This document shows, one piece after another, positions 1 to 7,494 of a stretch of 64,000 nt of DNA (the stretch's first letter is position 1; the number at the start of each line of letters is the position of its first letter). Position numbers and translations under genes: made by a program. The stretch covers positions 62,001 through 126,000 of the forward strand of contig JAEWSC010000064.1 in NCBI GenBank assembly GCA_023398575.1, written 5' to 3'. Under the pieces are notes generated by a model. It worked only from the letters and a program-made list of their open reading frames with translations. It was not told the origin of the DNA and made no database searches. This DNA comes from Bacillota bacterium (GTDB lineage Bacteria; Bacillota; Clostridia; Christensenellales; Aristaeellaceae).

Positions 1-212
1 GCGAAACGGCCAGCCGTGCCATCTGTATGTTTCTTGTGCTTAACGCTTCCAGTGTACAGCTTTTTCCTAGCACGGTGATTACGCTTCGGATGGTCATGGG
101 CTCGCAAAATCCCGGCGCTGTCGTTATTCCTACACTGATTGCAACAGCAGCTTCCGCGATAACAGGTGTTGCCATCTGTCTGATGCTTCAAAAGCGGGAG
201 GAGAAAATTTAA
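1..212 (+). CDS. spmA: Spore maturation protein A, C-terminal part only
   Basis: The reading frame is open from the window edge, so the start lies upstream and only about 70 C-terminal residues are present. The visible stretch ETASRAICMFLVLNASS followed by a proline-threonine-valine hydrophobic segment matches the end of SpmA, a nucleoside-recognition (Gate) domain membrane protein. SpmA and SpmB work together in spore core dehydration and heat resistance in Bacillus. The stop codon is directly abutted by the spmB start, so the two are translationally coupled. The adjacent spmB makes the call firm despite truncation. Confidence 0.85.
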   Translation, partial: ETASRAICMFLVLNASSVQLFPSTVITLRMVMGSQNPGAVVIPTLIATAASAITGVAICLMLQKREEKI

Positions 213-713
213 ATGGACAAATATCTTCTGCCTGGCTTAATTCTTTTCATCATTGGCATTGGGTTGATCAAGGGTGTTCCCGTATATGATGCTTTTGTCG
301 AAGGTGCAAAAGCAGGACTCAAAACAGCTGTCACCATATTGCCATATATGATCGCCATGCTTTCAGCCATATTTTTGATGCAGTCATCTGGATTTCTTTC
401 TGCCTTAACCCAACTGATGACACCGGTTTTCTCTTTCATCGGTATTCCTCAAAGTGTAGCACCGTTGATGCTGCTGCGTCCTTTTAGCGGCTCAGCCTCC
501 CTGGCGATGCTGCAAAACATTTTGCAGACACAGGGGGCTGATTCCAACGCCGGAATGATTGCTTGCACGCTAATGGGCTCTACAGAGACCATTTTCTATA
601 CTTGTGGTTTGTATCTGGGAGCAGCTGGTGTGAAAAAAAGCCGGTATTCCATACCTGCAGCTTTAGCCGCCTGGCTTGTGGGCAGCGTTGTGGCAGGAAT
701 GCTTTTTCGTTGA
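213..713 (+). CDS. spmB: Spore maturation protein B
   Basis: This is a 166-residue integral membrane protein with several hydrophobic segments and the Gate-domain signature seen as LRPFSGSASLAML and GSTETIFYTCGLYLGAAGV. Length and motifs fit SpmB, the partner of SpmA in late sporulation. It starts one base after the spmA stop, with a GGAGGAG ribosome site inside the spmA end. No further sporulation gene follows; the next feature is the metG leader, so spmAB ends its operon here. Confidence 0.93.
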   Translation: MDKYLLPGLILFIIGIGLIKGVPVYDAFVEGAKAGLKTAVTILPYMIAMLSAIFLMQSSGFLSALTQLMTPVFSFIGIPQSVAPLMLLRPFSGSASLAMLQNILQTQGADSNAGMIACTLMGSTETIFYTCGLYLGAAGVKKSRYSIPAALAAWLVGSVVAGMLFR

Positions 714-786
714 CTCAAGAGCATTCGATAAAAAGATTGACTTTCCCTGCTGAGATTCATATAATTATTCCATTGCCAACACATGC

Positions 787-994
787 AATGAAGGGAAGAG
801 TACTGCCTCCCAAAGCGTTAAGAGAGCCGTGCCAGGTGAGATACGGCCGCACATGGAGCAGGAACATGGCCCCGGAGCATCGCTGCCGATATTATGTAGG
901 CAGCGTCGGGTCGCGCCGATATCCGCAAATCAAGCTACAAATCAGGGTGGTACCGCGGGCTTTGCCCGCCCCTTATCCAAGGGGCGGTTTTTTT
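787..994 (+). promoter_or_regulatory. T-box leader of metG (tRNA-Met sensing)
   Basis: The 714-1016 gap holds a T-box leader. The conserved T-box AGGGTGGTACCGCG is at 944-957, where TGGT can pair with the free NCCA end of uncharged tRNA. The stem I hallmark AGAGAG...GGTGAGA lies near 820-842. Candidate ATG (Met) specifier codons are at 866-868 (in GGAACATGG) and 853-855; I prefer the first from its position in stem I. The antiterminator competes with the terminator at 966-994. Uncharged tRNA-Met should favour read-through into metG. Identity is seen directly; the exact specifier is inferred. Confidence 0.9.
966..994 (+). terminator. Attenuator terminator of the metG T-box
   Basis: A perfect 9-bp stem (CCGCCCCTT with AAGGGGCGG, loop ATCC) is followed by seven T residues. 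Its 5' arm overlaps bases that pair with the T-box antiterminator, so it is the conditional terminator of the leader rather than the end of spmB. Confidence 0.9.
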
Positions 995-1016
995 GCATGC
1001 GTAAGGAGGGGAATTT

Positions 1017-3014
1017 ATGGCACAAGGGGAGAAAAAGACTTTCTACATCACTACACCTATTTACTATCCCAGTGACAATTTGCATATCGGACATGCCTAT
1101 TGTTCCGTGGCGGCGGACACCATGGCCAGGTTTAAGAAGCTGACTGGCTTCGACACCTATTTTCTGACCGGAACGGATGAGCATGGTCAGAAGATTGAAC
1201 GTAAGGCTCAGCAAAAGGGAGTCACCCCCCAGGAATATGTCGATGATATTGTCAAGGGTATTAAAGCGCTTTGGAAGCAGATGGATGTGGTGTATGACGA
1301 CTTTATCCGCACCAGCGACGAGCGTCATGCACTGAGCGTTCAAAAGATATTCCGGCAGCTTTATGACCAGGGAGATATTTACAAAAGCGAATACGAAGGC
1401 TGGTACTGTACACCCTGCGAATCATTCTGGACGGAATTGCAGCTGAAAGACGGAATGTGCCCTGACTGCGGCCGGCCGGTGGAAAAGACGCGGGAAGAAA
1501 GCTATTTCTTTAAGCTCTCGAAGTATCAGGATTGGTTGATTCAGTACATTGAGGAAAATCCCGGATTCATCCAGCCTGTTTCCCGAACCAATGAAATGCT
1601 TAACAATTTTTTACGGCCTGGCCTTAACGATCTGTGCGTCAGCCGCACAACCATCAAATGGGGTATTCCAGTGGATTTTGATGAAAAGCATACGGTGTAT
1701 GTTTGGCTGGACGCGCTTTCCAACTATATCACCGCCTTGGGCTACGGTAGTGGAAACGATGTGCTGTATCAAAAGTACTGGCCCGCAGATATTCATTTGG
1801 TTGGCAAGGAGATTGTACGTTTCCATACCATCATCTGGCCCATTATGCTGCACGCACTGGGCTTGCCGCTGCCCAAGCAGGTGTTTGGCCATGGGTGGCT
1901 GGTGCTCGATGGTGGAAAGATAAGCAAATCCGTCGGTAATGTGATAGATCCTGTGATTCTTAGCAACCGTTATGGCAGCGACGCCATACGCTATTATCTG
2001 ATGAGGGAAATGCCCTTTGGCTCCGATGGGTTGTTCACTTATGAGGCGCTTTTGAATAGGATCAACGCCGATCTGGCCAATGACCTTGGCAATTTGGTGA
2101 GCCGAACTGTGGCCATGATTGAAAAATACTTCGGCGGTGTATTACCTGCATGTGGCCAGATGGAAGAGGTCGATATGAAGCTGAAGGACTTGGCTTTGTC
2201 GATTCCGGCCGCTGTAGAAAAGCAAATGGACTCTCTGCAGTTTTCTACAGCGCTCACAGAGGTTTGGCGACTTATTGGCGAATGCAACCGCTACATTGAC
2301 CAGACACAGCCTTGGGTGCTCGGCCGCACAGAAGAGGGCAAACCCAGGCTATCTACGGTACTGTATACCCTGGCTGAGTGCGCCCGTTTTGTGGCTGTAC
2401 TCATAGGGCCAGCTATGCCCAAAACGCCTGCGCGCATCTTCGAACAAATAGGCGTTGCCGATGCATCCATTACCGCATGGGAGTCGCTGAAAACCTTTGG
2501 CCTTTTACCGGCTGGCACCGTTGTGCATAAGGGAGACGCCCTGTTCCCGCGCATTGATGTGCAGAAGGAGCTTGCAGAGTTTAAGCCGGCACCCAAAGCC
2601 GAGGAAACTGTTCCTGCAGAAGTGAAGAAGCCGGAGGAAAGGAAAGCCGAGCAGAAAAAAGCAGATGAGGCGAAAGCAGCATCCGGCGAGATCACCATTG
2701 AGGATTTTGAGAAGATTCAACTACGTACCGCCAGGGTAATTGCATGCGAGCGTGTACCCAAGTCTGACAAGCTGCTAAAACTCTCACTCAGTTTGGGCAG
2801 CGAACAGCGTACCGTCGTCAGTGGTATTGCCAAGCATTATACCCCTAAGGAAATGGTGGGCAAACAAGTGGTGCTCCTGGCAAACTTAAAGCCAGCCAAA
2901 CTGCGCGGTATCGAATCCCAGGGTATGATTTTGTGCGCATCCGATGCGGCGGATGAAACGCTGCGGCTGATTACCGTGGCAGGCGAAATGGAAGATGGTG
3001 CGGAGATCCGATAA
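1017..3014 (+). CDS. metG: Methionyl-tRNA synthetase
   Basis: This 665-residue class I synthetase charges tRNA-Met. The HIGH motif is at about residue 21 (LHIGHAY), the KMSKS loop appears as KISKSVGN near residue 302, and a zinc knuckle CTPC...CPDC is near 130-150. After an Ala/Lys/Glu-rich linker near 520-555, the last 110 residues form an EMAP/Trbp111-type OB-fold tRNA-binding domain (EKIQLRTARVIACE), as in dimeric bacterial MetG. The start follows AAGGAGGGG at good spacing. Expression is under the T-box leader. The stop overlaps the tatD start by one base. Confidence 0.97.
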   Translation: MAQGEKKTFYITTPIYYPSDNLHIGHAYCSVAADTMARFKKLTGFDTYFLTGTDEHGQKIERKAQQKGVTPQEYVDDIVKGIKALWKQMDVVYDDFIRTSDERHALSVQKIFRQLYDQGDIYKSEYEGWYCTPCESFWTELQLKDGMCPDCGRPVEKTREESYFFKLSKYQDWLIQYIEENPGFIQPVSRTNEMLNNFLRPGLNDLCVSRTTIKWGIPVDFDEKHTVYVWLDALSNYITALGYGSGNDVLYQKYWPADIHLVGKEIVRFHTIIWPIMLHALGLPLPKQVFGHGWLVLDGGKISKSVGNVIDPVILSNRYGSDAIRYYLMREMPFGSDGLFTYEALLNRINADLANDLGNLVSRTVAMIEKYFGGVLPACGQMEEVDMKLKDLALSIPAAVEKQMDSLQFSTALTEVWRLIGECNRYIDQTQPWVLGRTEEGKPRLSTVLYTLAECARFVAVLIGPAMPKTPARIFEQIGVADASITAWESLKTFGLLPAGTVVHKGDALFPRIDVQKELAEFKPAPKAEETVPAEVKKPEERKAEQKKADEAKAASGEITIEDFEKIQLRTARVIACERVPKSDKLLKLSLSLGSEQRTVVSGIAKHYTPKEMVGKQVVLLANLKPAKLRGIESQGMILCASDAADETLRLITVAGEMEDGAEIR

Positions 3015-3790
3015 TGGAGACACTTTTGATTGATACCCACTGTCACATTGATGAAGAGCGTTTCGATGAGGACCGACAGGATGTTCTTGTCCGAATGAAG
3101 GAAGCAGATGTGGGCTATTGCGTATGCGTAGGCTCTGATATGGAGACCTCGCTGCGTTCGATGACATTTGCGCAGGCAAATGATAATGTGTATGCGGCAG
3201 TTGGCGTACATCCTCATGAAGCCAAATTATTCCTGCAAGAAAACCTTGGAACCTTGCGGAAGTGGTTGAAGCAGCCCAAGGTTGTCGCCCTGGGTGAAAT
3301 CGGTCTGGATTACTACTATGACCATTCACCTAGGGATATCCAAAGAGAAGCGTGCGTAGCCCAGATGGAATTGGCCTATGATGCATGCGTACCCGCCATC
3401 TTTCATGTACGGGATGCCCATGGGGATATGCTGGAAATCATGCATGAAAGGCATAGCAGATTACCCAGCGGAATTCTCCATTGCTTCTCTGGCAGTCTAG
3501 AAACTGCTAAGGAATATTTGAAACTGGGTTTCTATATCTCTATCGCCGGTCCAGTAACCTTTAAAAAGGCACCCAGCCAGTGGGAAGTGGCCCAACATGT
3601 ACCCCTTGACCGGTTGCTAATAGAAACCGACAGCCCATACCTTACACCGGAACCCATGCGCGGCCGGCGGAATGAGCCTGCATATGTACGCTATGTAGGT
3701 CAAAAGATTGCTGAACTTCGAGGCATTCCTTTGGACCATTTGATTGCAGCGACCACCCAAAATGCGAAAACTGTGTACGGAATCAAGTAA
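3014..3790 (+). CDS. TatD family metal-dependent DNase
   Basis: This 258-residue TIM-barrel hydrolase carries the TatD metal ligands: DTHCHIDEERF at the N-terminus, GEIGLDYYYD near residue 95, FHVRD near 131, LHCFSG near 155 and ETDSPYLTPEP near 203. The family (YcfH/TatD) has 3'-5' exonuclease or deoxyribonuclease activity on DNA. It starts within the metG stop (TAATG), so translation is coupled. The metG-tatD order is common in Firmicutes. The precise paralogue (YabD versus TatD) cannot be told by eye. Confidence 0.92.
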   Translation: METLLIDTHCHIDEERFDEDRQDVLVRMKEADVGYCVCVGSDMETSLRSMTFAQANDNVYAAVGVHPHEAKLFLQENLGTLRKWLKQPKVVALGEIGLDYYYDHSPRDIQREACVAQMELAYDACVPAIFHVRDAHGDMLEIMHERHSRLPSGILHCFSGSLETAKEYLKLGFYISIAGPVTFKKAPSQWEVAQHVPLDRLLIETDSPYLTPEPMRGRRNEPAYVRYVGQKIAELRGIPLDHLIAATTQNAKTVYGIK

Positions 3791-3806
3791 GTCGGAAACA
3801 TTATGC

Positions 3807-3843
3807 CTCACCTCGCATATGCTTAAAAGCAAAGCGGGGTGAG
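3807..3843 (+). other. Hairpin covering the next gene's ribosome site
   Basis: CTCACCTCGC at 3807-3816 pairs with GCGGGGTGAG at 3834-3843 (10 bp, one G-U), and an inner GCTT/AAGC stem sits in the loop. No T-tract follows, so it is not a classic terminator. The 3' arm contains the GGGGTGAG Shine-Dalgarno of the gene starting at 3850, so folding should hide that site. Confidence 0.5.
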
Positions 3844-3849
3844 TGCGGT

Positions 3850-4065
3850 ATGAAGTGGCAGACTCAGCAAACGAGCGCTTATGTCCGGTGCTACCCTACC
3901 AAAGGCAATAACAAGATACTTCTGATTATCGGGCTGGTTTTGATTGCCGTAGGGTTGCTGCTACTGTTTATTTGCATCCCCGGTTGGGCTTGGGCAGCGC
4001 TGATCGGCAGTATCTTGATCGCGGTCGGCTATCTGCTATTGCGCTTGAGCGGTGTGGGGAGGTGA
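3850..4065 (+). CDS. Small two-helix membrane protein, unknown
   Basis: This 71-residue protein has a polar N-terminus of about 22 residues, then two hydrophobic helices (about 24-43 and 46-64) joined by a short GWAW turn, ending in LLRLSGVGR. I do not recognise the family. It follows tatD by 59 bases with a GGGGTGAG ribosome site buried in a hairpin, and its stop is only five bases before the spoVM start. Its own end (GGGGAGGTGA) doubles as the spoVM ribosome site. That tight linkage suggests a sporulation-related membrane peptide, but this is inference. Confidence 0.7.
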   Translation: MKWQTQQTSAYVRCYPTKGNNKILLIIGLVLIAVGLLLLFICIPGWAWAALIGSILIAVGYLLLRLSGVGR

Positions 4066-4070
4066 ATGGG

Positions 4071-4157
4071 ATGAGCGTTAAAATGGTCTGTGTGAAGGCC
4101 CCCAGGTTCCTGCGCGGGGTTCTCCGGTTGTTTGTGAAGCGGCAGGAAAAGGCATAA
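4071..4157 (+). CDS. spoVM: Stage V sporulation protein M (28 residues)
   Basis: A 28-codon frame preceded by GGGGAGGTGAATGGG encodes an amphipathic peptide matching SpoVM: the core VKAPRFLRGVLRLF lines up with the Bacillus core IKLPKFLGGIVRAM, including the helix-breaking proline, the basic residue after it, FL, and the following Gly-Val-Leu-Arg. SpoVM recognises positive membrane curvature on the forespore and anchors SpoIVA to start coat assembly. The gene is too short for most gene finders. It shares an operon with the small membrane protein upstream and is followed at once by a strong terminator. Confidence 0.85.
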   Translation: MSVKMVCVKAPRFLRGVLRLFVKRQEKA

Positions 4158-4174
4158 ACATCTACTACATCATG

Positions 4175-4202
4175 GCGCCGGAGATATCCCGGCGCTTTTT
4201 TG
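4175..4202 (+). terminator. Terminator after spoVM
   Basis: GCGCCGG (4175-4181) and CCGGCGC (4189-4195) form a 7-bp GC-rich stem with a 7-base loop, followed by a run of T. It closes the metG-tatD-spoVM transcription unit. Confidence 0.9.
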
Positions 4203-4387
4203 AGTCCCGAAATTGTTTAGTCGCTTTTTTGGTCTTTCCGTATTATCCTATGCTTGTTTTACTTGTAGTTTGGCAATAAATATAGTATACTTTGTGTAAG
4301 AAATGTGTAAGTTTGAGCATTTCTTAACAATAATATATATATCAGTCTTGATTATATATGAATACACCTCAGAAGGGATGTAACGAA

Positions 4388-5074
4388 ATGGCATGGTGGG
4401 AGGCTGGCCTGCGCTTATTGTTGGCCGTCGTTGTTGGTTGCGTGATTGGTATAGAGCGGGAGAGGAAAAACAGGCCGGCAGGCATGCGTACGCACGTGTT
4501 GGTTTGTGTTGGTGCTGCGCTAATATCCGTCATGGAAAGCTATATGATTGCCGATGCGCTTAGGTTAAACCTTTTGCATGGAAACAGTGGTGTTACCATC
4601 ACCATGGGCCGCATCAGCGCGCAAGTGGTCAGTGGTATCGGCTTTTTAGGTGCCGGCACCATTTTCATCGCTCAGAAAAAGATTGCCGGCCTAACAACAG
4701 CTGCTTCGCTTTGGAATGCCGCGTGCCTTGGTCTGGCGGCTGGTATGGGGTATTATGGCATTGCTATTGCCGGCTGCGCTGTAGTAATCATAACGCTGAC
4801 CATCTTACAAAGGGTCGTAAAGGTTAACGCGGTAAAAAACGTGGAAGTGAAATTCATCCACCGGGTGGAGACCATTGCCTTTATCAACGATTATTTTCAA
4901 AAAGCGGGTATTCTTGTACTGGATATCGACTTTCATGTAGAAAACAAGGGCAAATATAACTTGTATACCAACTTATATACACTAGACATGCAAGGGAAGA
5001 CGACATACAAAGATATCGTGAATCATTTGTCTGAATATGCGAATATTCAGGGTATACGCACCAGAAACACGTAA
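4388..5074 (+). CDS. MgtC/SapB family membrane protein
   Basis: A 228-residue protein with an N-terminal MgtC domain of four to five helices: IGIERERKNRPAGMRTH, the GIGFLGAGTIF signature and GLTTAASLWNAACLGLAAGMG are all present. A soluble C-terminal domain of about 85 residues follows. MgtC proteins influence Mg2+ homeostasis and, in pathogens, inhibit F-type ATPase; the role here is unknown. I chose ATG 4388 because AGAAGGG lies ten bases upstream; the in-frame ATG at 4358 has no ribosome site. The leader carries an 8-bp inverted repeat AAGAAATG/CATTTCTT at 4298-4325. The gene stands alone between two terminators. Confidence 0.9.
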   Translation: MAWWEAGLRLLLAVVVGCVIGIERERKNRPAGMRTHVLVCVGAALISVMESYMIADALRLNLLHGNSGVTITMGRISAQVVSGIGFLGAGTIFIAQKKIAGLTTAASLWNAACLGLAAGMGYYGIAIAGCAVVIITLTILQRVVKVNAVKNVEVKFIHRVETIAFINDYFQKAGILVLDIDFHVENKGKYNLYTNLYTLDMQGKTTYKDIVNHLSEYANIQGIRTRNT

Positions 5075-5094
5075 CTAAGCGTTCTACGAATAGG

Positions 5095-5117
5095 CGGTCT
5101 GTAAAGGCCGTTTTTTT
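5095..5117 (+). terminator. Terminator after the mgtC-type gene
   Basis: CGGTCT pairs with AGGCCG (one G-U) around a GTAA loop, followed by seven T. A promoter for the next operon starts just five bases later. Confidence 0.8.
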
Positions 5118-5121
5118 CGTT

Positions 5122-5160
5122 CTGTCTATTGTTGACGGATAGACAGCATCTTGCTAGAAT
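5122..5160 (+). promoter_or_regulatory. psuKG promoter with overlapping palindrome
   Basis: TTGACG (5132-5137), a 17-base spacer and TAGAAT (5155-5160) form a good vegetative promoter. A perfect 8-bp inverted repeat CTGTCTAT (5122-5129) and ATAGACAG (5139-5146) flanks the -35 box, which lies in its 9-base centre. A repressor bound there would block RNA polymerase. Confidence 0.7.
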
Positions 5161-5189
5161 AGCAAAGGCAACTGCTTGGAGGATAAGAT

Positions 5190-6134
5190 ATGACCAATTT
5201 ACAAAACAAACCGATAACGGTAATAGGCGGGGTCAACGTAGATATATGCGGCACATCCTTTGAGCCGCTGCTTGAAGGCGATTCAAATCCTGGCAAGATA
5301 ACAACGACGCTTGGCGGTGTTGGCCGAAATATTGCTGACAACATTAGCAGACTTGGCGCGCCGGTACGGCTTGCAACAGTGCTAGGGGATGACAGCAAGG
5401 GTTTTCATGCGGAAAAATGCTGCCTGGAACTTTGGATTGATATGTCCTTGAGCCGTATGATTCCAGGAGAGGTTACGTCCACTTATTTGTGCATCAATGA
5501 TTCAGATGGGAACGTCAAACTGGCCATCGCCGATATGGATATATGCCGCCACATCAATCCTGAATTCTTGATGGAGCGAATGGATGAAATCAACCAATCT
5601 AGCCTGGTGGTTATGGATGCAAATCTGTCTGAGGAAGCGATTGCATGCCTTTGTGAGCACTGTACCATACCTATCTTCGCTGATCCTGTTTCTGTAAAAA
5701 AAGCAGTACGTATGAAAGCCCACCTTGGCAAAATCTTTTGCATTAAACCAAACCGGCCTGAGGCTGAGGTGTTGTCAGGCGTTACGATTGAAGATAGCAA
5801 AGATTTGGAGAAAGCAGCCAAAGTGATGCTGGAAATGGGCGTAAAGCAGATTTTTATATCACTGGGCGGTGATGGGGTATATTATGACAATGGGATCGTG
5901 CATGGTATCATGCCGTGCTGTCCTGGAAAGGTCATTGATACAACTGGCTGCGGCGACAATTTTATGGCAGCTGCTGTTTACGGATACCATCGCGGTGAAT
6001 CCTTTATAACTATGGCTAGTATGGGACTGACGGCGGCGGCGCTTTGTGCTGAGACAAAGGGCGCAAACAGGGCAGATATGAGCATGCTGCTCTTGGAAGC
6101 AAGAATGAAATCGTTTGGAGGCGTAAACCTTTGA
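5190..6134 (+). CDS. psuK: Pseudouridine kinase (PfkB family)
   Basis: This 314-residue ribokinase-fold sugar kinase starts with ITVIGGVNVDI, has the glycine motif TTLGGVGRNIADNISRLG and the catalytic-base motif DTTGCGDNFMAA near residue 251. PfkB motifs alone would not fix the substrate, but psuG directly downstream identifies it as pseudouridine kinase, making pseudouridine 5'-phosphate. The start follows TTGGAGGA. The stop overlaps the TTG start of psuG (TTGA). The promoter and a candidate operator lie at 5122-5160. Confidence 0.9.
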   Translation: MTNLQNKPITVIGGVNVDICGTSFEPLLEGDSNPGKITTTLGGVGRNIADNISRLGAPVRLATVLGDDSKGFHAEKCCLELWIDMSLSRMIPGEVTSTYLCINDSDGNVKLAIADMDICRHINPEFLMERMDEINQSSLVVMDANLSEEAIACLCEHCTIPIFADPVSVKKAVRMKAHLGKIFCIKPNRPEAEVLSGVTIEDSKDLEKAAKVMLEMGVKQIFISLGGDGVYYDNGIVHGIMPCCPGKVIDTTGCGDNFMAAAVYGYHRGESFITMASMGLTAAALCAETKGANRADMSMLLLEARMKSFGGVNL

Positions 6135-7051
6135 ATTTAAAGAAATATCTAAGTGTTTCTCCTGAAGTACAAAGCGCGCTAGATTGTGGAAAGCCTGTGG
6201 TCGCACTGGAATCGACGATCATATCTCATGGGATGCCATACCCCAAAAATGTGGAAACGGCTTTGGCTGTGGAAAAGATTGTGCGCGATAACGGAGCTGT
6301 TCCGGCTACGATTGCCATTATTGGCGGCAAGATCACCGTGGGCATCAGCCGGGAGGAAATTGAGCATCTTGGAAAAAAGGGTCTAGAGGTAACAAAGGCC
6401 AGCCGCCGTGACCTGCCGTTTTTACTGGCCCGTGGTGAAGATGGGGCTACTACTGTAGCGGCAACCATGATCGGTGCTGCCCTTGCGGGTGTGAAGATAT
6501 TTGCTACAGGTGGTATCGGCGGCGTTCATCGCGGTGCGGAAATCACCATGGATATATCCGCTGACCTGGAAGAGCTGGCGCAGACAGGCGTTTTGGTTGT
6601 TTGTGCCGGTGCAAAGTCTATACTGGATTTAGGGCTCACGTTGGAATATCTTGAAACCAAGGGCGTACCGGTCATCGGATATCAAACGAAGGAACTGCCG
6701 GCTTTCTACACGCGCCGAAGTGGTTTTTCAGTAGATTACCGCCTTGATTCACCGCAGGAGATCGCGGATATCTTTAGGGCTAAGCTGGATTTGGGTCTCG
6801 CAGGTGGAATGCTGGTAGCAAACCCGATTCCAGAAGAATACGCTATGGATTATGACGTGATCAATGAAGCAATACAAAATGCGCTTTATGAAGCCGATTC
6901 ATTGAATATTAAGGGGAAAGATACGACCCCCTTCCTGCTGGATAAGATACAGAAACTGACTGGTGGAAAAAGTTTGGATTCCAATATACGCTTGGTATAT
7001 AATAATGCTGCACTAGGCGCGAAAATTGCATGCGCATTTGCAAAGGAGTAA
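6131..7051 (+). CDS. psuG: Pseudouridine-5'-phosphate glycosidase
   Basis: This 306-residue enzyme cleaves pseudouridine 5'-phosphate to uracil and ribose 5-phosphate. Family hallmarks include VVALESTIISHGMPYP at the N-terminus, TVAATMIGAALAGVKIFATGGIGGVHRGA near 110-140 with the catalytic lysine region, and a C-terminal GGKSLDSNIRLVYNNAALGAKIA. It uses a TTG start overlapping the psuK stop by four bases, with a GGAGG site nine bases before. With psuK it recycles pseudouridine released from RNA; I see no dedicated transporter nearby. Confidence 0.96.
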   Translation: MNLKKYLSVSPEVQSALDCGKPVVALESTIISHGMPYPKNVETALAVEKIVRDNGAVPATIAIIGGKITVGISREEIEHLGKKGLEVTKASRRDLPFLLARGEDGATTVAATMIGAALAGVKIFATGGIGGVHRGAEITMDISADLEELAQTGVLVVCAGAKSILDLGLTLEYLETKGVPVIGYQTKELPAFYTRRSGFSVDYRLDSPQEIADIFRAKLDLGLAGGMLVANPIPEEYAMDYDVINEAIQNALYEADSLNIKGKDTTPFLLDKIQKLTGGKSLDSNIRLVYNNAALGAKIACAFAKE

Positions 7052-7071
7052 GACAAAAGGAGGCGGATTTC

Positions 7072-7302
7072 ATGATAAAAGTTCTGATGGTAGAAGGCAT
7101 GTCCTGCGCCCATTGCCAAGCTTGCTTATAAAAAGGTACTGGCCGCGGTTGCGCATGTGCAAAGTGCCAAGATGGATTTGAAAAGAAAATTGCTGCTGTA
7201 ACGTTTGCAGAACCTGTAGCTGACGATGTGCTGATGAAAGCGATATATGAAGCAGGATACGAGCTTGTATCAATTGTGGAGAAGAAAGGCCTGTTTGGCT
7301 GA
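7072..7302 (+). pseudogene. Heavy-metal-associated (CopZ-like) domain, frameshifted
   Basis: The frame begins MIKVLMVEGMSCAHCQA after a strong AAAGGAGG site, with the GMxCxxC metal motif of copper chaperones, but hits TAA at 7129-7131. The following sequence makes sense one frame over (AYKKVLAAVAHVQSAKMDLK), then returns to the first frame near 7181-7190 (IAAVTFAEPVADDVLMKAI, ending KKGLFG). One extra base near 7122 and one missing base in an A-run near 7185 would explain this. It is either a young pseudogene or two sequencing errors. It lies 20 bases after psuG in the same operon. Confidence 0.75.
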
Positions 7303-7315
7303 AATAATTACATAC

Positions 7316-7346
7316 GCAAATGCCTGCCAGAGTGGCAGGCATTTGC
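7316..7346. terminator. Perfect 14-bp hairpin between convergent units
   Basis: GCAAATGCCTGCCA (7316-7329) and TGGCAGGCATTTGC (7333-7346) pair perfectly around a GAG loop. No U-tract follows on either strand, but its location between the psuKG unit and the oppositely oriented helD unit suggests a bidirectional transcription end or RNA stabiliser. The remaining bases 7347-7494 hold nothing I recognise. Confidence 0.6.
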
Positions 7347-7494
7347 ATATTGCAAGGTTGATTCAAAAGAACAACGATAGCGCACAGTAGATAGGTAACG
7401 CGGCCATGGAGTTCATTGGTTTTGCGTATTATGAAAACCAACCAGACGCGAACCAGACCGCTATACCGCGAGCCTTTCGGTGTGTCGTTGTTAC

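Noticed and set aside
563..1075. 170-codon frame across the spmB end and metG leader
   Set aside because: It overlaps spmB out of frame and the T-box RNA; no ribosome site.
3807..3843. Hairpin as terminator of tatD
   Set aside because: No T-tract follows and the 3' arm is the next gene's ribosome site, so a translational role fits better.
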